From positions 1 through 58,234 of the forward strand of contig JAZQZM010000095.1 of the NCBI GenBank assembly GCA_045634085.1: DNA of 58,234 nucleotides. The letters run 5' to 3'. How positions within the stretch are numbered: position 1 is the first letter of the stretch; every line of letters starts with the position of its first letter. Both the position numbers and the translations under genes were made by a program. The notes under the pieces are model-generated. The model saw only the letters and a list, made by a program, of their open reading frames with translations, did no database searches and was not told the DNA's origin. This stretch comes from HGM04593 sp045634085 (GTDB lineage Bacteria; Bacteroidota; Bacteroidia; Bacteroidales; Bacteroidaceae). Shown piece by piece: positions 35,102 through 43,549 of the stretch.

Positions 35102-36636
35102 TTGTGTAGGATTTTATTTTTGATGTTACTGATATACCTTTTTGCAAGTGCGCGTTCATTCTTGTTGCAACCGATAAAGTATATTGCCAACCCGGATGTT
35201 ATTACCGAGACAATGCACACTATAATGAATCTCGTTAAATTATTTTCAATAAGCAAATGACATACCAATGGTATGACAAATGCAGAAATGGATACCAATA
35301 CGAGATTTAAATAGACCTTTCTTGCGAAAAATGCGATAGGTAATTTGATGGAATCCCTGAGAAATGCCAATCTTGCAATAAGGCATATTTGTGATATTAT
35401 AATAGCTACGATGACTGTAATTTCAGGGAAATATCCCATTTTCAAGAGAATATACGAAACTGGAAAGTTCATCAGCAATATACCGCCAACTACAATCTGG
35501 TAGTTCTTGATTTTGCCGGTTGCATTTTGTGCTGTAATGAGTGCATTGGATATTATTTCAGCAAGGCTTAGGATTATAACTAGTCTTGTGAAAAGAACAG
35601 TGTGGGCTGGTACTTGACCAAGCCAGATATATAGTATTGTTTCTACCTCCAACAAAATTGGAATAGATAAAAATAGGAACAGATAATATGAGAACCTTGT
35701 GCTTTTGAATATTAGTGAGTGCATTCTTTGAAGATTGCCTGCTGCATACTCTTTTGTTATCTGTGGATTGATTGCAACCATGAAATTGCCAATGAACTGC
35801 CCTATGATGCCGTTGATTTGCATGGCAATTCCGCGTGCCGCATTTATCGCAGGGTTGGTGAACATGTTTATAGCCACATTAACGCCTTGGTCTTTTGCGA
35901 GTCCTGCTGTACAGCCGATGAAGTTCCATCCCGCAAAGCCGAACATCTCTTTGAATACTCTTTTATCCCAAACTGCATGGTAAGTACATTCTTCGAAGTG
36001 TTTTTTGCTATAATACCAATAATAGAACTGTTTTATTAGAGATGGTATTATTGATATGATTGCAAACAGGATGAGTTTGTCGCCTCCATAATATTTTATG
36101 GCAAAAATTATTGCCAAGCGTGAGAATGCATCGAAAAGTGTAAAGTATGCATATACTCCCATCTTCTCGTGTGCGATGATTGCGGCATTGTATGGGACTG
36201 ATAATAGTCCAATGGCAAACATCAGTGTTGAGCTTTGGAGTACCCAATGTGCCGCCGTGAGGCGTTCTGCAGGGATAACCATTTTATTGTTAAGGAACCA
36301 AATTCCAATGGTTTCTATAGCAATGACGACAATGACCGCAAGAATTATGTGTATATTTACCGATGTTGAGAAAATCTTGATAAGTTCCTTCTTGTCGCCT
36401 TTGCCCAGTCCAAAGGTCATGAAACGGCTGACCGATGATGAGAGAGAACTGGAAATCAATGAGAACATGGAAACAAGACCGCCTACGACGTTATTTATAC
36501 CGTAGTCTACAACACCCAGGGCTTCGAGCGTAATACGGGCTGTAAAGAAGCTTATAATCATCATTACTCCCATACGGATGTAGAGGAGCATGGTGTTTTT
36601 AGCGATTCTTTTATTTGCTTCGCTGTTCGTACTCAT
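35098..36636 (-). CDS. wzx: Polysaccharide flippase
   Basis: 512-residue membrane protein of the MATE/MVF-like polysaccharide transporter family, with about 12-14 hydrophobic segments. The opening NKRIAKNTMLLYIRMGVMMIISFFTARITLEALGVVDYGI and the IVVGGILLMNFPVSYILLKMG region are typical of Bacteroidales Wzx. It moves the lipid-linked repeat unit to the periplasm for Wzy. It overlaps the phosphatase gene upstream and the acyltransferase gene downstream by 4 bp each. Confidence 0.9.
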   Translation of the reverse strand: MSTNSEANKRIAKNTMLLYIRMGVMMIISFFTARITLEALGVVDYGINNVVGGLVSMFSLISSSLSSSVSRFMTFGLGKGDKKELIKIFSTSVNIHIILAVIVVIAIETIGIWFLNNKMVIPAERLTAAHWVLQSSTLMFAIGLLSVPYNAAIIAHEKMGVYAYFTLFDAFSRLAIIFAIKYYGGDKLILFAIISIIPSLIKQFYYWYYSKKHFEECTYHAVWDKRVFKEMFGFAGWNFIGCTAGLAKDQGVNVAINMFTNPAINAARGIAMQINGIIGQFIGNFMVAINPQITKEYAAGNLQRMHSLIFKSTRFSYYLFLFLSIPILLEVETILYIWLGQVPAHTVLFTRLVIILSLAEIISNALITAQNATGKIKNYQIVVGGILLMNFPVSYILLKMGYFPEITVIVAIIISQICLIARLAFLRDSIKLPIAFFARKVYLNLVLVSISAFVIPLVCHLLIENNLTRFIIVCIVSVITSGLAIYFIGCNKNERALAKRYISNIKNKILHK

Positions 36637-37517
36637 CGTAGTGTCTGTGACAAAAGGCTATGTAATGCCCTTAAATCTTTCTCTTTATGTCTGCTTCCCA
36701 ACAGATATTCCACTCCCTCTTCGCAATGTGTGTCGCAGCCTATGGCGTCGTAGAACCCGTTCTTCAATAGCCATTGGGCGCGTTTTTTCACTGTGTTGCC
36801 GTAGGCTCCGCAAAGGGACGGCAGGTTAAGTTGGAAACGCACTCCTTCATCGTGCAGCTCCCGGTACTCGTCGTTGTCCATGTACATGTAACGTTCGGGG
36901 TGGGCGAGCAGGGGGTGGTAGCCCAACGATTTTATCTGGCGGAGTGTCTCTCTGAAACGCATGGGTGGGTTGTAGTAGGATGTCTCTACCAACAGGTGGT
37001 TGCCTTTGCTGCCTATGGGGAGGAGTTCAACTCCCTCTGCAATGCTCTTTTTTTCAACTCCCTCCCCCTGTGGGTACTCCCTCTTTGAAGAGGGAGAGTT
37101 ATTATTGTCTTGAACTTCTTGCGCAATGTTTCCTGCATTGCTCGTCCCTCTTTCAAAAGAGGGACAGTTGTTATCGGTGTTGCTCTCTTTTTCAACTTCC
37201 CTCAGCAGTTTGCGCAGGAGGTTGTCTATCATGTATTCTGCGGCAAGGTGCAGTGTGATGTTGCCTGTGTATGCTGCTTGCAGTTCAGCGAAGCGTGCTT
37301 TCAGCTTCTGTGGCGTGTTGGGGATGTCCTCCATTATGTGTGGGGTTAGCCACAGGGTCTTTATCCCGGCTGCCTCGTATGTGGCAAGTATGCGCAGTGC
37401 TTCGTCCATGGTTTCGACACCGTCATCGACTCCCGGGAGTATGTGGGAGTGGTGGTCGGTGGCGCCTTGCAGGACACCGCTTGCTGCTATTGTTATTTTT
37501 TTGCTAAAGAAAAACAT
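36633..37517 (-). CDS. CpsB/YwqE-type tyrosine phosphatase with a 46-residue repeat insertion
   Basis: PHP-family metal-dependent phosphatase that dephosphorylates the Tyr tail of Wzc-type kinases. Metal-binding motifs are DHHSHILPGVDDG (residues 21-33), LTPH (57-60), LAAEY (91-95), HPERYMY and GCDTH. Residues about 111-156 are encoded by a 138-bp insertion bounded by imperfect 20-bp direct repeats (37043-37062 and 37181-37200), so the text VEK(E/K)S appears on both sides. Without it the protein would be 248 residues, the usual family size. Catalytic motifs flank the insertion and are intact, so activity may be kept. It is the third gene after Wza and Wzc. Confidence 0.9.
   Translation of the reverse strand: MFFFSKKITIAASGVLQGATDHHSHILPGVDDGVETMDEALRILATYEAAGIKTLWLTPHIMEDIPNTPQKLKARFAELQAAYTGNITLHLAAEYMIDNLLRKLLREVEKESNTDNNCPSFERGTSNAGNIAQEVQDNNNSPSSKREYPQGEGVEKKSIAEGVELLPIGSKGNHLLVETSYYNPPMRFRETLRQIKSLGYHPLLAHPERYMYMDNDEYRELHDEGVRFQLNLPSLCGAYGNTVKKRAQWLLKNGFYDAIGCDTHCEEGVEYLLGSRHKEKDLRALHSLLSQTLR
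37043..37180. repeat. Family A repeat pair A5 inserted in the phosphatase gene
   Basis: 138 bp holding two family A half-units: ccc/ggg plus ctccctctt/aagagggag (37066-37096), and gcaatg/cattgc plus gtccctctt/aagagggac (37123-37165). The sequence tgctctttttttcaactccc at 37043 recurs with two changes at 37181-37200. The length is an exact multiple of three. Confidence 0.8.
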
Positions 37518-37562
37518 CGTTTTTAGATGCGTTGTGCTCGCTTAATCGCAACTTTCCCCTTT

Positions 37563-37639
37563 GACAATGCCGTCTATTCGCAACCCAAGCGGTGCCACTA
37601 TCGCGGCACTTCGCTTGACGAGATGCTGCCGGCATTGTC
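37563..37639. repeat. Large hairpin between wzc and the phosphatase gene
   Basis: Within the 148-bp gap, gacaatgccg (37563-37572) pairs with cggcattgtc (37630-37639). Inside, caagcg pairs with cgcttg and ggtgcc with ggcac(t). It has no clear T-run, so it is not a simple terminator. It may slow polymerase or protect the upstream mRNA. Confidence 0.6.
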
Positions 37640-37665
37640 GAACCCTCGGTTGTTAACCTCGGCTT

Positions 37666-40032
37666 TCACTTCTTTGAGTGGTAGTGGTAGCCGTAGCCAT
37701 ATCCATATCCATACCCGTAGGAGTAGCCGTATTTGTAACGGTAGCCTGTACCGCCGCCGTATGTGCCGTTGAGTATCATTGAGAGGTGCTTGAAGCGCTT
37801 GGTGTCGTAGATTTCTTCGAGTTCGTCGAGCATGTCGCGGTTGAGCAGGCCTGCACGGACTACGAAGATTGTTCTGTCGGCATGTGCCTCAATGATTTGT
37901 GTGTCGGCAACGATGTCTATGGGCGGGCAGTCGATGAGTATGTAGTCGAACTCTTTGCGCATGGCGGCAATGAGTGTACCGAAGCGTTCGTCGTGCAACA
38001 GCTCGGTGGGGTTGGGCGGTGTGCTGCCTATGGGGATGACCTTGAGGTTGGGGTAGCCTTCCATGTCGGTCACTATTGCGCGCATGTCGTTTGTGCCTTT
38101 TGAAAGGTAGTCGCTGAGGCCGGTGGTGGGTGAATTGACGTAGCCCGATGTTGAACCGTGGCGCATGTCGCCGTCGATGACCAGTACCTTTGCGCCTTTG
38201 AGTGAAAGGCTGGCTGCTATGTTCATGGTAAGGTATGTCTTTCCGCTACCGGGGTTAAACGATGTGACGATGATGACGTTTGAACTGTTTTCTTTGTTGT
38301 TCATGAACTCGAGGTTGGTGCGCAGCACGCGGAACGCCTCGTTTATGATATTGCGGTTGCCTTCTTTGACGACGATGCTCCTGGCGCTGCTGTTGCTGCG
38401 CTTGAAGGTGTTGCCTTCTTTGTGCAATGGTATCTCGCCGATGAGTGGTACTTCGATGCCTTCGAGGTCTTTGCGGCCGCGCACTTTCCTGTTGGTTATT
38501 TCGCGGACAAAGATGATTAGGACGGGCAACAGCAGGCCTATGGCCAGGCCCAGGAGAAGTGTCTGCCTCTGCATTGGCTCTACGGGGGTATTGCTACCGC
38601 CCACGGGGACCAGGACGCGGTTGTTGGATGCCTCGAACTCCTTGGAGAGTTCTGTCTCTTCGAGTTTCTGCAGCAGGAACAGGTAGAGTGCGTTCTTTAC
38701 TTTCTGTTGTCTGAGAAGGCTCTGCATGTTCTTTACCTGCTCGGCATCCTTGCTGAACTGTACCTTGCTGGTGACTTCTTCCTCGTTGAGCTGGGCTATT
38801 TCCCTGCGGAGGCTTGTGGTGTAGTTGTCTACGGCTTCATTTATGGACTTGTACATGACGGCAAGGTTGCTGTTGCAGTCCATGACGATTGGGTTGGCCT
38901 CGCTGCTGTTGAGCAGGTACTTGTCGCGCTTTACAATCTCCTGGTTGTAGCGGGATATAAGGTTCTCGATGCCGGAAATGTTTACACCTGTCTTGGCAGG
39001 GAGTATCTCCTTGTTGTCGACGTTTTCAATTATGCGTTTCTTGATGAAGAGTGCCAGTTCCAGCTGGCTCTCAAGTTCAATGAGTGCTTCGTTGGTGTTG
39101 TTGCTTAGTTCGGCATTTAGTTCGCTTATCTGCTTGGCTGTGAGTTTGTTCCTGCTGTTGTGTGAGGCTATCTCCCTGTCGAGGGCGTTGAGCTCTATCT
39201 GCAGTGAGTCTACTCGCTGGCCAATGAATTCAATGGTCTTTACTGCAGTCATGTTGTTGCGTACAAGCCACTGTTCGTTGTAGATGGCGATGATGGTGTT
39301 GAGGATGTCGGTGGCTCTAGCCGTGGATAGGTCCTTTATACTGAGCCTTACAATGGATGTGCTCTTGTTGACCAGGTTGGTTGTGATGTTTGAGCAGAAA
39401 CCGTTGATGGTGGCGTTAAGGTTCTTCTTCTCGACAAGTATCTCCTGTCCGGCGAATTCGCCGTAATGTTGTGTGGCTGCGATTGTCACGCGTCCGACCG
39501 GGGTTGCAACGGTGTCGCCAATGTTTGCCTTGACGTTGCCGGTGAGGTTGTTGCCGTTTTTGGTGAAGTCGCTGAGCAGCAGGCTGCTGTCGCCTGCAAG
39601 TGTGGCAGTGAATGTTGCAGCATCACTCTCGCGCAGGTCTATGGTTGTGACTTTGATTGGGCGGGATACGTATATGATGCCGTCGTAGAAACGTCCTTTG
39701 CCTTTGTAGTCGATGTCGAGGTCAAGACGGTCTATGACCTCGCGTATGATGCCCGGTGAACGTAGTGCTTGCATCTCAATACCGGCATCAGCGGTGCTCT
39801 GCTCTGTGGCGAAATTGTTTAAAGAGTTGCTGCCGCCTCCTTTGCCGGCTTCTTTTATGAGTATTTCGGCTGAACGCACGTATACCGGCGGAGTTGAGAG
39901 TATGTATACAACGGCTGCACCCATGGCTATGGTCAGGGAGATTGCAAACCACCACCATTTGGCAATGCAGTGGAACAGGAGGTCCCTGATGGGGAGCACG
40001 TTCTCGTTGTGTCTTGCTTTTCTGTTAGCCAT
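37666..40032 (-). CDS. wzc: Wzc-type chain-length regulator and BY-kinase
   Basis: 788-residue inner-membrane protein that sets polymer length and links synthesis to Wza. A Wzz domain with a first membrane segment (WWWFAISLTIAMGAAVVYIL) is followed by a long periplasmic coiled-coil region (about 250-470) and a second membrane segment (LLLGLAIGLLLPVLIIFV). The cytoplasmic BY-kinase has Walker A NPGSGKTYL, A' VLVIDGDMR and B YILIDCPP. The C-terminus is a Tyr cluster of alternating YG/YH ending YHYHSKK, the autophosphorylation site. It starts 3 bp after wza. The DNA for the tail is a 6-bp type low-complexity repeat (ccatat/cccgta). Confidence 0.95.
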   Translation of the reverse strand: MANRKARHNENVLPIRDLLFHCIAKWWWFAISLTIAMGAAVVYILSTPPVYVRSAEILIKEAGKGGGSNSLNNFATEQSTADAGIEMQALRSPGIIREVIDRLDLDIDYKGKGRFYDGIIYVSRPIKVTTIDLRESDAATFTATLAGDSSLLLSDFTKNGNNLTGNVKANIGDTVATPVGRVTIAATQHYGEFAGQEILVEKKNLNATINGFCSNITTNLVNKSTSIVRLSIKDLSTARATDILNTIIAIYNEQWLVRNNMTAVKTIEFIGQRVDSLQIELNALDREIASHNSRNKLTAKQISELNAELSNNTNEALIELESQLELALFIKKRIIENVDNKEILPAKTGVNISGIENLISRYNQEIVKRDKYLLNSSEANPIVMDCNSNLAVMYKSINEAVDNYTTSLRREIAQLNEEEVTSKVQFSKDAEQVKNMQSLLRQQKVKNALYLFLLQKLEETELSKEFEASNNRVLVPVGGSNTPVEPMQRQTLLLGLAIGLLLPVLIIFVREITNRKVRGRKDLEGIEVPLIGEIPLHKEGNTFKRSNSSARSIVVKEGNRNIINEAFRVLRTNLEFMNNKENSSNVIIVTSFNPGSGKTYLTMNIAASLSLKGAKVLVIDGDMRHGSTSGYVNSPTTGLSDYLSKGTNDMRAIVTDMEGYPNLKVIPIGSTPPNPTELLHDERFGTLIAAMRKEFDYILIDCPPIDIVADTQIIEAHADRTIFVVRAGLLNRDMLDELEEIYDTKRFKHLSMILNGTYGGGTGYRYKYGYSYGYGYGYGYGYHYHSKK

Positions 40033-40035
40033 CTT

Positions 40036-40803
40036 TTATCGTGTGAAGAATGTGATTAATGTGAGAACCAATGATACCGCCGAGAACCAGAACGATGTTG
40101 AGCGCAAGGTGTTGCTGTTGATGCTTGACTGGCCGCTCTTCATGCTATTGGGCTCAACGTATACGATGTCGTTCTGCTGCAGGTAGTAGACCGGTGAACT
40201 GAAGAGCTGTGATGCGTCGTTGAGGTTCACGAAGTAGGTCTTCTGTTCGTCGTTCTCCTGACGCAGCACCATGATGTTGTCTCTCTTGGCGGTTATGGCA
40301 AGGTCGCCGGCTTCGCTTATGGCGTCGATGATTGTGTATTTGTCCTTCTCGATGCTGTACTTGCCGGGTTTGCCTACATCGCCAAGAATGGAAATTTGGA
40401 GGTTGCTGAGGTCGACGATGACTGTGGGGTCCTGCACCATTTTCCTGTCGAGCAGTTCCTGTTTGATGTGTTTTGCTACGTCATCACGGGTCATGCCTTC
40501 GACACGTATGCTGCCAAGGTATGGGAACTCTATGTTGCCGTCCTTGTCTACGGTGTATGCAAGGTCGGTCTGTGAACCGAAGTTCTGCTGACTACGTCTC
40601 AGGTTGAACGGGGCAACAAGCTCCTCGTCCTTGCTGTTGACGTGTATTGATAGTTTGTCTCCTGGCTTGATTGTTATCTCCTGAGAAAGGGCTACTTCAA
40701 CGCTGCCGCCGTTTCTCAGGTCCTGGAAATAGGGGACTTTCTTTTGTGTTGAACATGATGCAATGAACATCACTGCCAATAGTGAGTACAGAATCTTTTT
40801 CAT
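40036..40803 (-). CDS. wza: Wza-type polysaccharide export lipoprotein
   Basis: 255-residue outer-membrane export protein. A lipoprotein signal (LLAVMFIASCS, lipobox IASC) is followed by the polysaccharide export domain (EITIKPGDKLSIHVNSKDEE, GNIEFPYLGSIRVEGMTRDDVA) and one SLBB domain (ISILGDVGKPGKYSIEKDKYTIIDAISEAGDL). A final hydrophobic segment (SFWFSAVSLVLTLITFF) precedes the C-terminus, as in Bacteroidales homologues. It is the first structural gene of the capsule operon, 112 bp after the UpxY-like gene. Confidence 0.93.
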   Translation of the reverse strand: MKKILYSLLAVMFIASCSTQKKVPYFQDLRNGGSVEVALSQEITIKPGDKLSIHVNSKDEELVAPFNLRRSQQNFGSQTDLAYTVDKDGNIEFPYLGSIRVEGMTRDDVAKHIKQELLDRKMVQDPTVIVDLSNLQISILGDVGKPGKYSIEKDKYTIIDAISEAGDLAITAKRDNIMVLRQENDEQKTYFVNLNDASQLFSSPVYYLQQNDIVYVEPNSMKSGQSSINSNTLRSTSFWFSAVSLVLTLITFFTR

Positions 40804-40915
40804 GGTTGTATGTATTTTGTTTTTATTCGGGTTTATGTTGTTGCACTTTGTGCTTTTTACAGGTGTGCACGCGCGCGTAGGTTATTTTATTTGTAATAAA
40901 ATTTTACTAGTATTT

Positions 40916-41494
40916 TTATTGTTGGATGACTTCGATGTAGTCGGTGCTTATTTCGGCCATTGCTACTGCGGCAACGCCTTGGATGAGGATGACTACGCGT
41001 GGCCGCAGTTTGCCGCGGAGCTTTATGAAGATGCCTTCGGTGCCGTCAAATGCTCCGCCATGAAGGCGTACTTTTGTGCCTTTTCTGAGGTCTACCTCTT
41101 CGGGGCGCAGGTATATGAGTTCTTCGTTTGCGGTTTGTGTCACGGTAATGAACTGCTGCATCTGCCTGTCGGGTACAATGATTGGGACATTCTTGCCATT
41201 CTTTGGCGTTGTACGGTATTGCAGGTAGTCTACGCCGCGCTTAAGTTCCTGGATTGTGCTCTTTGATGTGTGCACGAATATGAGATTGTGTATTGCCGGT
41301 ATCAGTTGCCGGCTCTTCGTTCCATTGCGTTTCTGGAGCATGGTGTTGACCATGGGAATGAAACATTCGATGCCCTTTGCCTGAAGGTAGTCCCTCGCCT
41401 TGAGTTCTCGGCGGTAAGGAGCACTCATTGCAAACCATACAATCTGGGAATCGGCGTCGAGCACCGTGTTTGTGGCTTCTTGGCTATTGAGCAT
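40916..41494 (-). CDS. UpxY-like NusG-family antiterminator
   Basis: 192-residue NusG paralogue. The NGN domain begins IVWFAMSAPYRRELKARDYLQAKGIECFIPM, and a KOW-like segment is at KGTKVRLHGGAFDGTEGIFIKLRGK. In Bacteroides, UpxY proteins bind elongating polymerase at the leader of their own capsule operon and stop early termination. Its place as first gene of the locus, preceded by a structured leader of about 160 nt, fits that role. No UpxZ-like inhibitor gene follows it. Confidence 0.88.
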   Translation of the reverse strand: MLNSQEATNTVLDADSQIVWFAMSAPYRRELKARDYLQAKGIECFIPMVNTMLQKRNGTKSRQLIPAIHNLIFVHTSKSTIQELKRGVDYLQYRTTPKNGKNVPIIVPDRQMQQFITVTQTANEELIYLRPEEVDLRKGTKVRLHGGAFDGTEGIFIKLRGKLRPRVVILIQGVAAVAMAEISTDYIEVIQQ

Positions 41495-41655
41495 ACCTTT
41501 GGCTCCTCAATGCGTGTATAACGCATTGAATTACAATGTTTTATAAATTAGGCGGGCCTGTTGTGCCTGCTCAAGAGGCATGTGGCTGCCGTCGGCGAAA
41601 AAAACGTTCTTCCCGGCCAGGCAAATGCGTGGGCCGAGAAGGTTTTATTCGCTAT
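41495..41655 (-). promoter_or_regulatory. Structured leader of the capsule operon
   Basis: Transcribed leader between the predicted start near 41655 and the UpxY-like ATG. It contains a 9-bp stem tcaatgcgt/acgcattga at about 41508-41530, close to the gene, and a weaker G/C-rich stem around 41605-41642 (cccggcc/gggccg). This is where UpxY would be expected to act. Confidence 0.5.
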
Positions 41656-41661
41656 TCTATA

Positions 41662-41693
41662 CAAAGATATAAATAATTATTGCATTTTACAAG
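41662..41693 (-). promoter_or_regulatory. Promoter of the capsule operon
   Basis: Minus strand CTTG (41693-41690), 20-nt spacer, TATCTTTG (41669-41662). The -7 box is a full match and the -33 box differs at one base. I saw no inverted repeats flanking it that would indicate an invertible promoter. Confidence 0.6.
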
Positions 41694-41733
41694 CGCTATG
41701 CGGTTTGCGCGGGAGGCTTGTAAATTTGTTTTA

Positions 41734-42474
41734 TCAAAGTGTGCCGTTTCTTTCTGTTATGCGGGCGAGGTAGTCGTAGTGCTCGCCGTCGATGCATTTC
41801 TCGCAATTGAAACCATGCTCTTCGGCATACATGGACAGTGTCTCAAAGTCTATGTAGAGCCAGTCGAACGTCTCACCGGCGATGTTCTTGTAGCGCATCT
41901 TAAAGTCGATTTCTCCGTAGTAACCGGCGGCCAGATTTATCTCCATGGAGCCGTCTTCGTCCATGAATACATATTTGATGTCCGATGAATCGAGCAGTAT
42001 CTGGCCTCCCGGGGCAAGCAGCCTCTTGGCGCTGCGGAAGAATTCTCCCAACCGTTCTACTTTGCCAACGATTCCAATACCGTTCATGGCAAGCAGTATG
42101 GTGTCGAACTTCTCTGTGAATCTCTCGTCGAAGAAGTTTACGATGCGTGCGTCAATACCGCGCTGTTTCATTACATCAACCGACAGTTCTGAAATATCAA
42201 TGGCGACAACGTCATGTCCACGTTCCATGAGAAGTGCGCTGTGGCAACCTGAGCCGGCTCCGGCGTCGAGTACACGGCCGCGGCATAATTCAATGGCTTT
42301 CTTCTCTTGGATTGGCATCTCCTCGAATTTGCGGAATAGGGTGCTGACGGGAATCTCGTCCTCGTAGAACATGGAAGAGAAGACTCTTAGTTTTGCTGCT
42401 TTTCCTGTGGTGTAGTAGTCGAAAATAGCCCTTCCCATCGGGTCTTTTCCCTTGTCGGTTGTGGTTGCGTTCAT
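41734..42474 (-). CDS. Class I SAM-dependent methyltransferase
   Basis: 246-residue methyltransferase. The SAM-binding motif I is GRVLDAGAGSGCHSALLME (about residues 65-83), followed by DVVAIDIS (motif II acidic residue) and FDTILLAMNGIGIVG (motif IV). The substrate is unknown. It lies 16 bp downstream of the GT9 gene, so it belongs to the DUF4254-GT9 unit rather than to the capsule operon, whose promoter lies just inside its 3' side. Confidence 0.85.
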   Translation of the reverse strand: MNATTTDKGKDPMGRAIFDYYTTGKAAKLRVFSSMFYEDEIPVSTLFRKFEEMPIQEKKAIELCRGRVLDAGAGSGCHSALLMERGHDVVAIDISELSVDVMKQRGIDARIVNFFDERFTEKFDTILLAMNGIGIVGKVERLGEFFRSAKRLLAPGGQILLDSSDIKYVFMDEDGSMEINLAAGYYGEIDFKMRYKNIAGETFDWLYIDFETLSMYAEEHGFNCEKCIDGEHYDYLARITERNGTL

Positions 42475-42490
42475 GCTGCTGCGTTATGTG

Positions 42491-43549
42491 TTATCGTAAT
42501 CCTATCTTGTCTATAACTCTGCCGGCAACGGTTTCCGGTGGGATGCTCATGCAGCGGTAGTCGCCGTGCATGCATGGCTTGTTGCCGAAGATTGAGCACG
42601 GGCGGCATTCCAGTGGCAGTTCAATGCAGTCCTCCTGTTTCTGGTTCCAGCCAAGGAAACCGGCCAACGGCGATGTTGCTCCCCATATCGATATTGCCGG
42701 TGTGCCGGCCAATGATGCCATGTGCATGTTTGCCGAATCCATGCTTACCATTGCGTCAAGATGGCTTATAAGCCTGAGTTCTCCGTCAAATCGGGCACGT
42801 CCGATGAATGAGATTGTGTTGGGGTGCTTTGCGCACCAGCCGTTCACAACTTCCTCTTCCTGTGGCCCGTTGCCAAAACATATGACTTTTATCTCCTGGT
42901 GTGCTGTAAGAAGCTCGATGACCTTTTCCATTCTGTCAAGCGGGTATATCTTGCCTTCGTGTCGTGCGAAGGGTGCAATGCCCACCCATTTGTCACTGCC
43001 TTTCTGTGGAAGGAATGCTGAAAAATCGCTGATATCTCCCTTTCCATCGGAGAAAAGTGAATGGAATTCGGGCTCAAATGGAAATTCCAATCGTGTGAAG
43101 ACGTCTCTGTATCTTTCGAAAGTGCTCTTCAACTGCTGCGTGCATTTGCCGTTCTTGCGTGTAAGTGCCTTCTTCTCCTTGCGTCCCTTGATGATATGGG
43201 CGCATCTGGTGCCGGCAAACAGCCTGAAGAAGGTGCGCAGAATCTTTGTACGCAGTACGTCGTGAAGGTCGGCTACCGAGTCGGGGGAGACTCTCTCCTT
43301 TAGCTCGCGGTATAATCTGAAAAGCCCAGTGATTCCTTTGTAGTTGTCGGGATTTACTCCGATGAATTCAAGGTTTTCGGGCTTGTCTATAAAAAATTGC
43401 CCAAACCTCTCGCGGCTTACAAAAGCAAAGCGGTGTTCGGGGTATTTGCGGCTGATGGAGTATAGCAATGGGATGGTCATTGCTATGTCTCCTACAGCCG
43501 AGAATCGTGTTATGAGGATTGTGTGTCCTGCCTTATTTTTTTGAACCAT
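42491..43549 (-). CDS. Glycosyltransferase family 9 (heptosyltransferase-like)
   Basis: 352-residue GT-B enzyme of the ADP-heptose:LPS heptosyltransferase family: ILITRFSAVGDIAMTIPLLYSI at the N-terminus, KWVGIAPFARHEGKIYPLDRM, ISHLDAMVSMDSANMHMASLAGTPAISIWGATSP and ECRPCSIFGNKPC near the end. It probably works on LPS or lipid A core. It overlaps the end of the DUF4254 gene by 17 bp, a conserved pairing in Bacteroidetes. Confidence 0.92.
   Translation of the reverse strand: MVQKNKAGHTILITRFSAVGDIAMTIPLLYSISRKYPEHRFAFVSRERFGQFFIDKPENLEFIGVNPDNYKGITGLFRLYRELKERVSPDSVADLHDVLRTKILRTFFRLFAGTRCAHIIKGRKEKKALTRKNGKCTQQLKSTFERYRDVFTRLEFPFEPEFHSLFSDGKGDISDFSAFLPQKGSDKWVGIAPFARHEGKIYPLDRMEKVIELLTAHQEIKVICFGNGPQEEEVVNGWCAKHPNTISFIGRARFDGELRLISHLDAMVSMDSANMHMASLAGTPAISIWGATSPLAGFLGWNQKQEDCIELPLECRPCSIFGNKPCMHGDYRCMSIPPETVAGRVIDKIGLR

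Noticed and set aside
10785..41494. Prophage or integrative element
   Set aside because: No integrase, transposase, phage structural or conjugation gene and no tRNA attachment site is seen; the content is that of a capsule locus.
41495..41733. Invertible capsule promoter
   Set aside because: No pair of inverted repeats flanks the promoter, and no recombinase gene is near.
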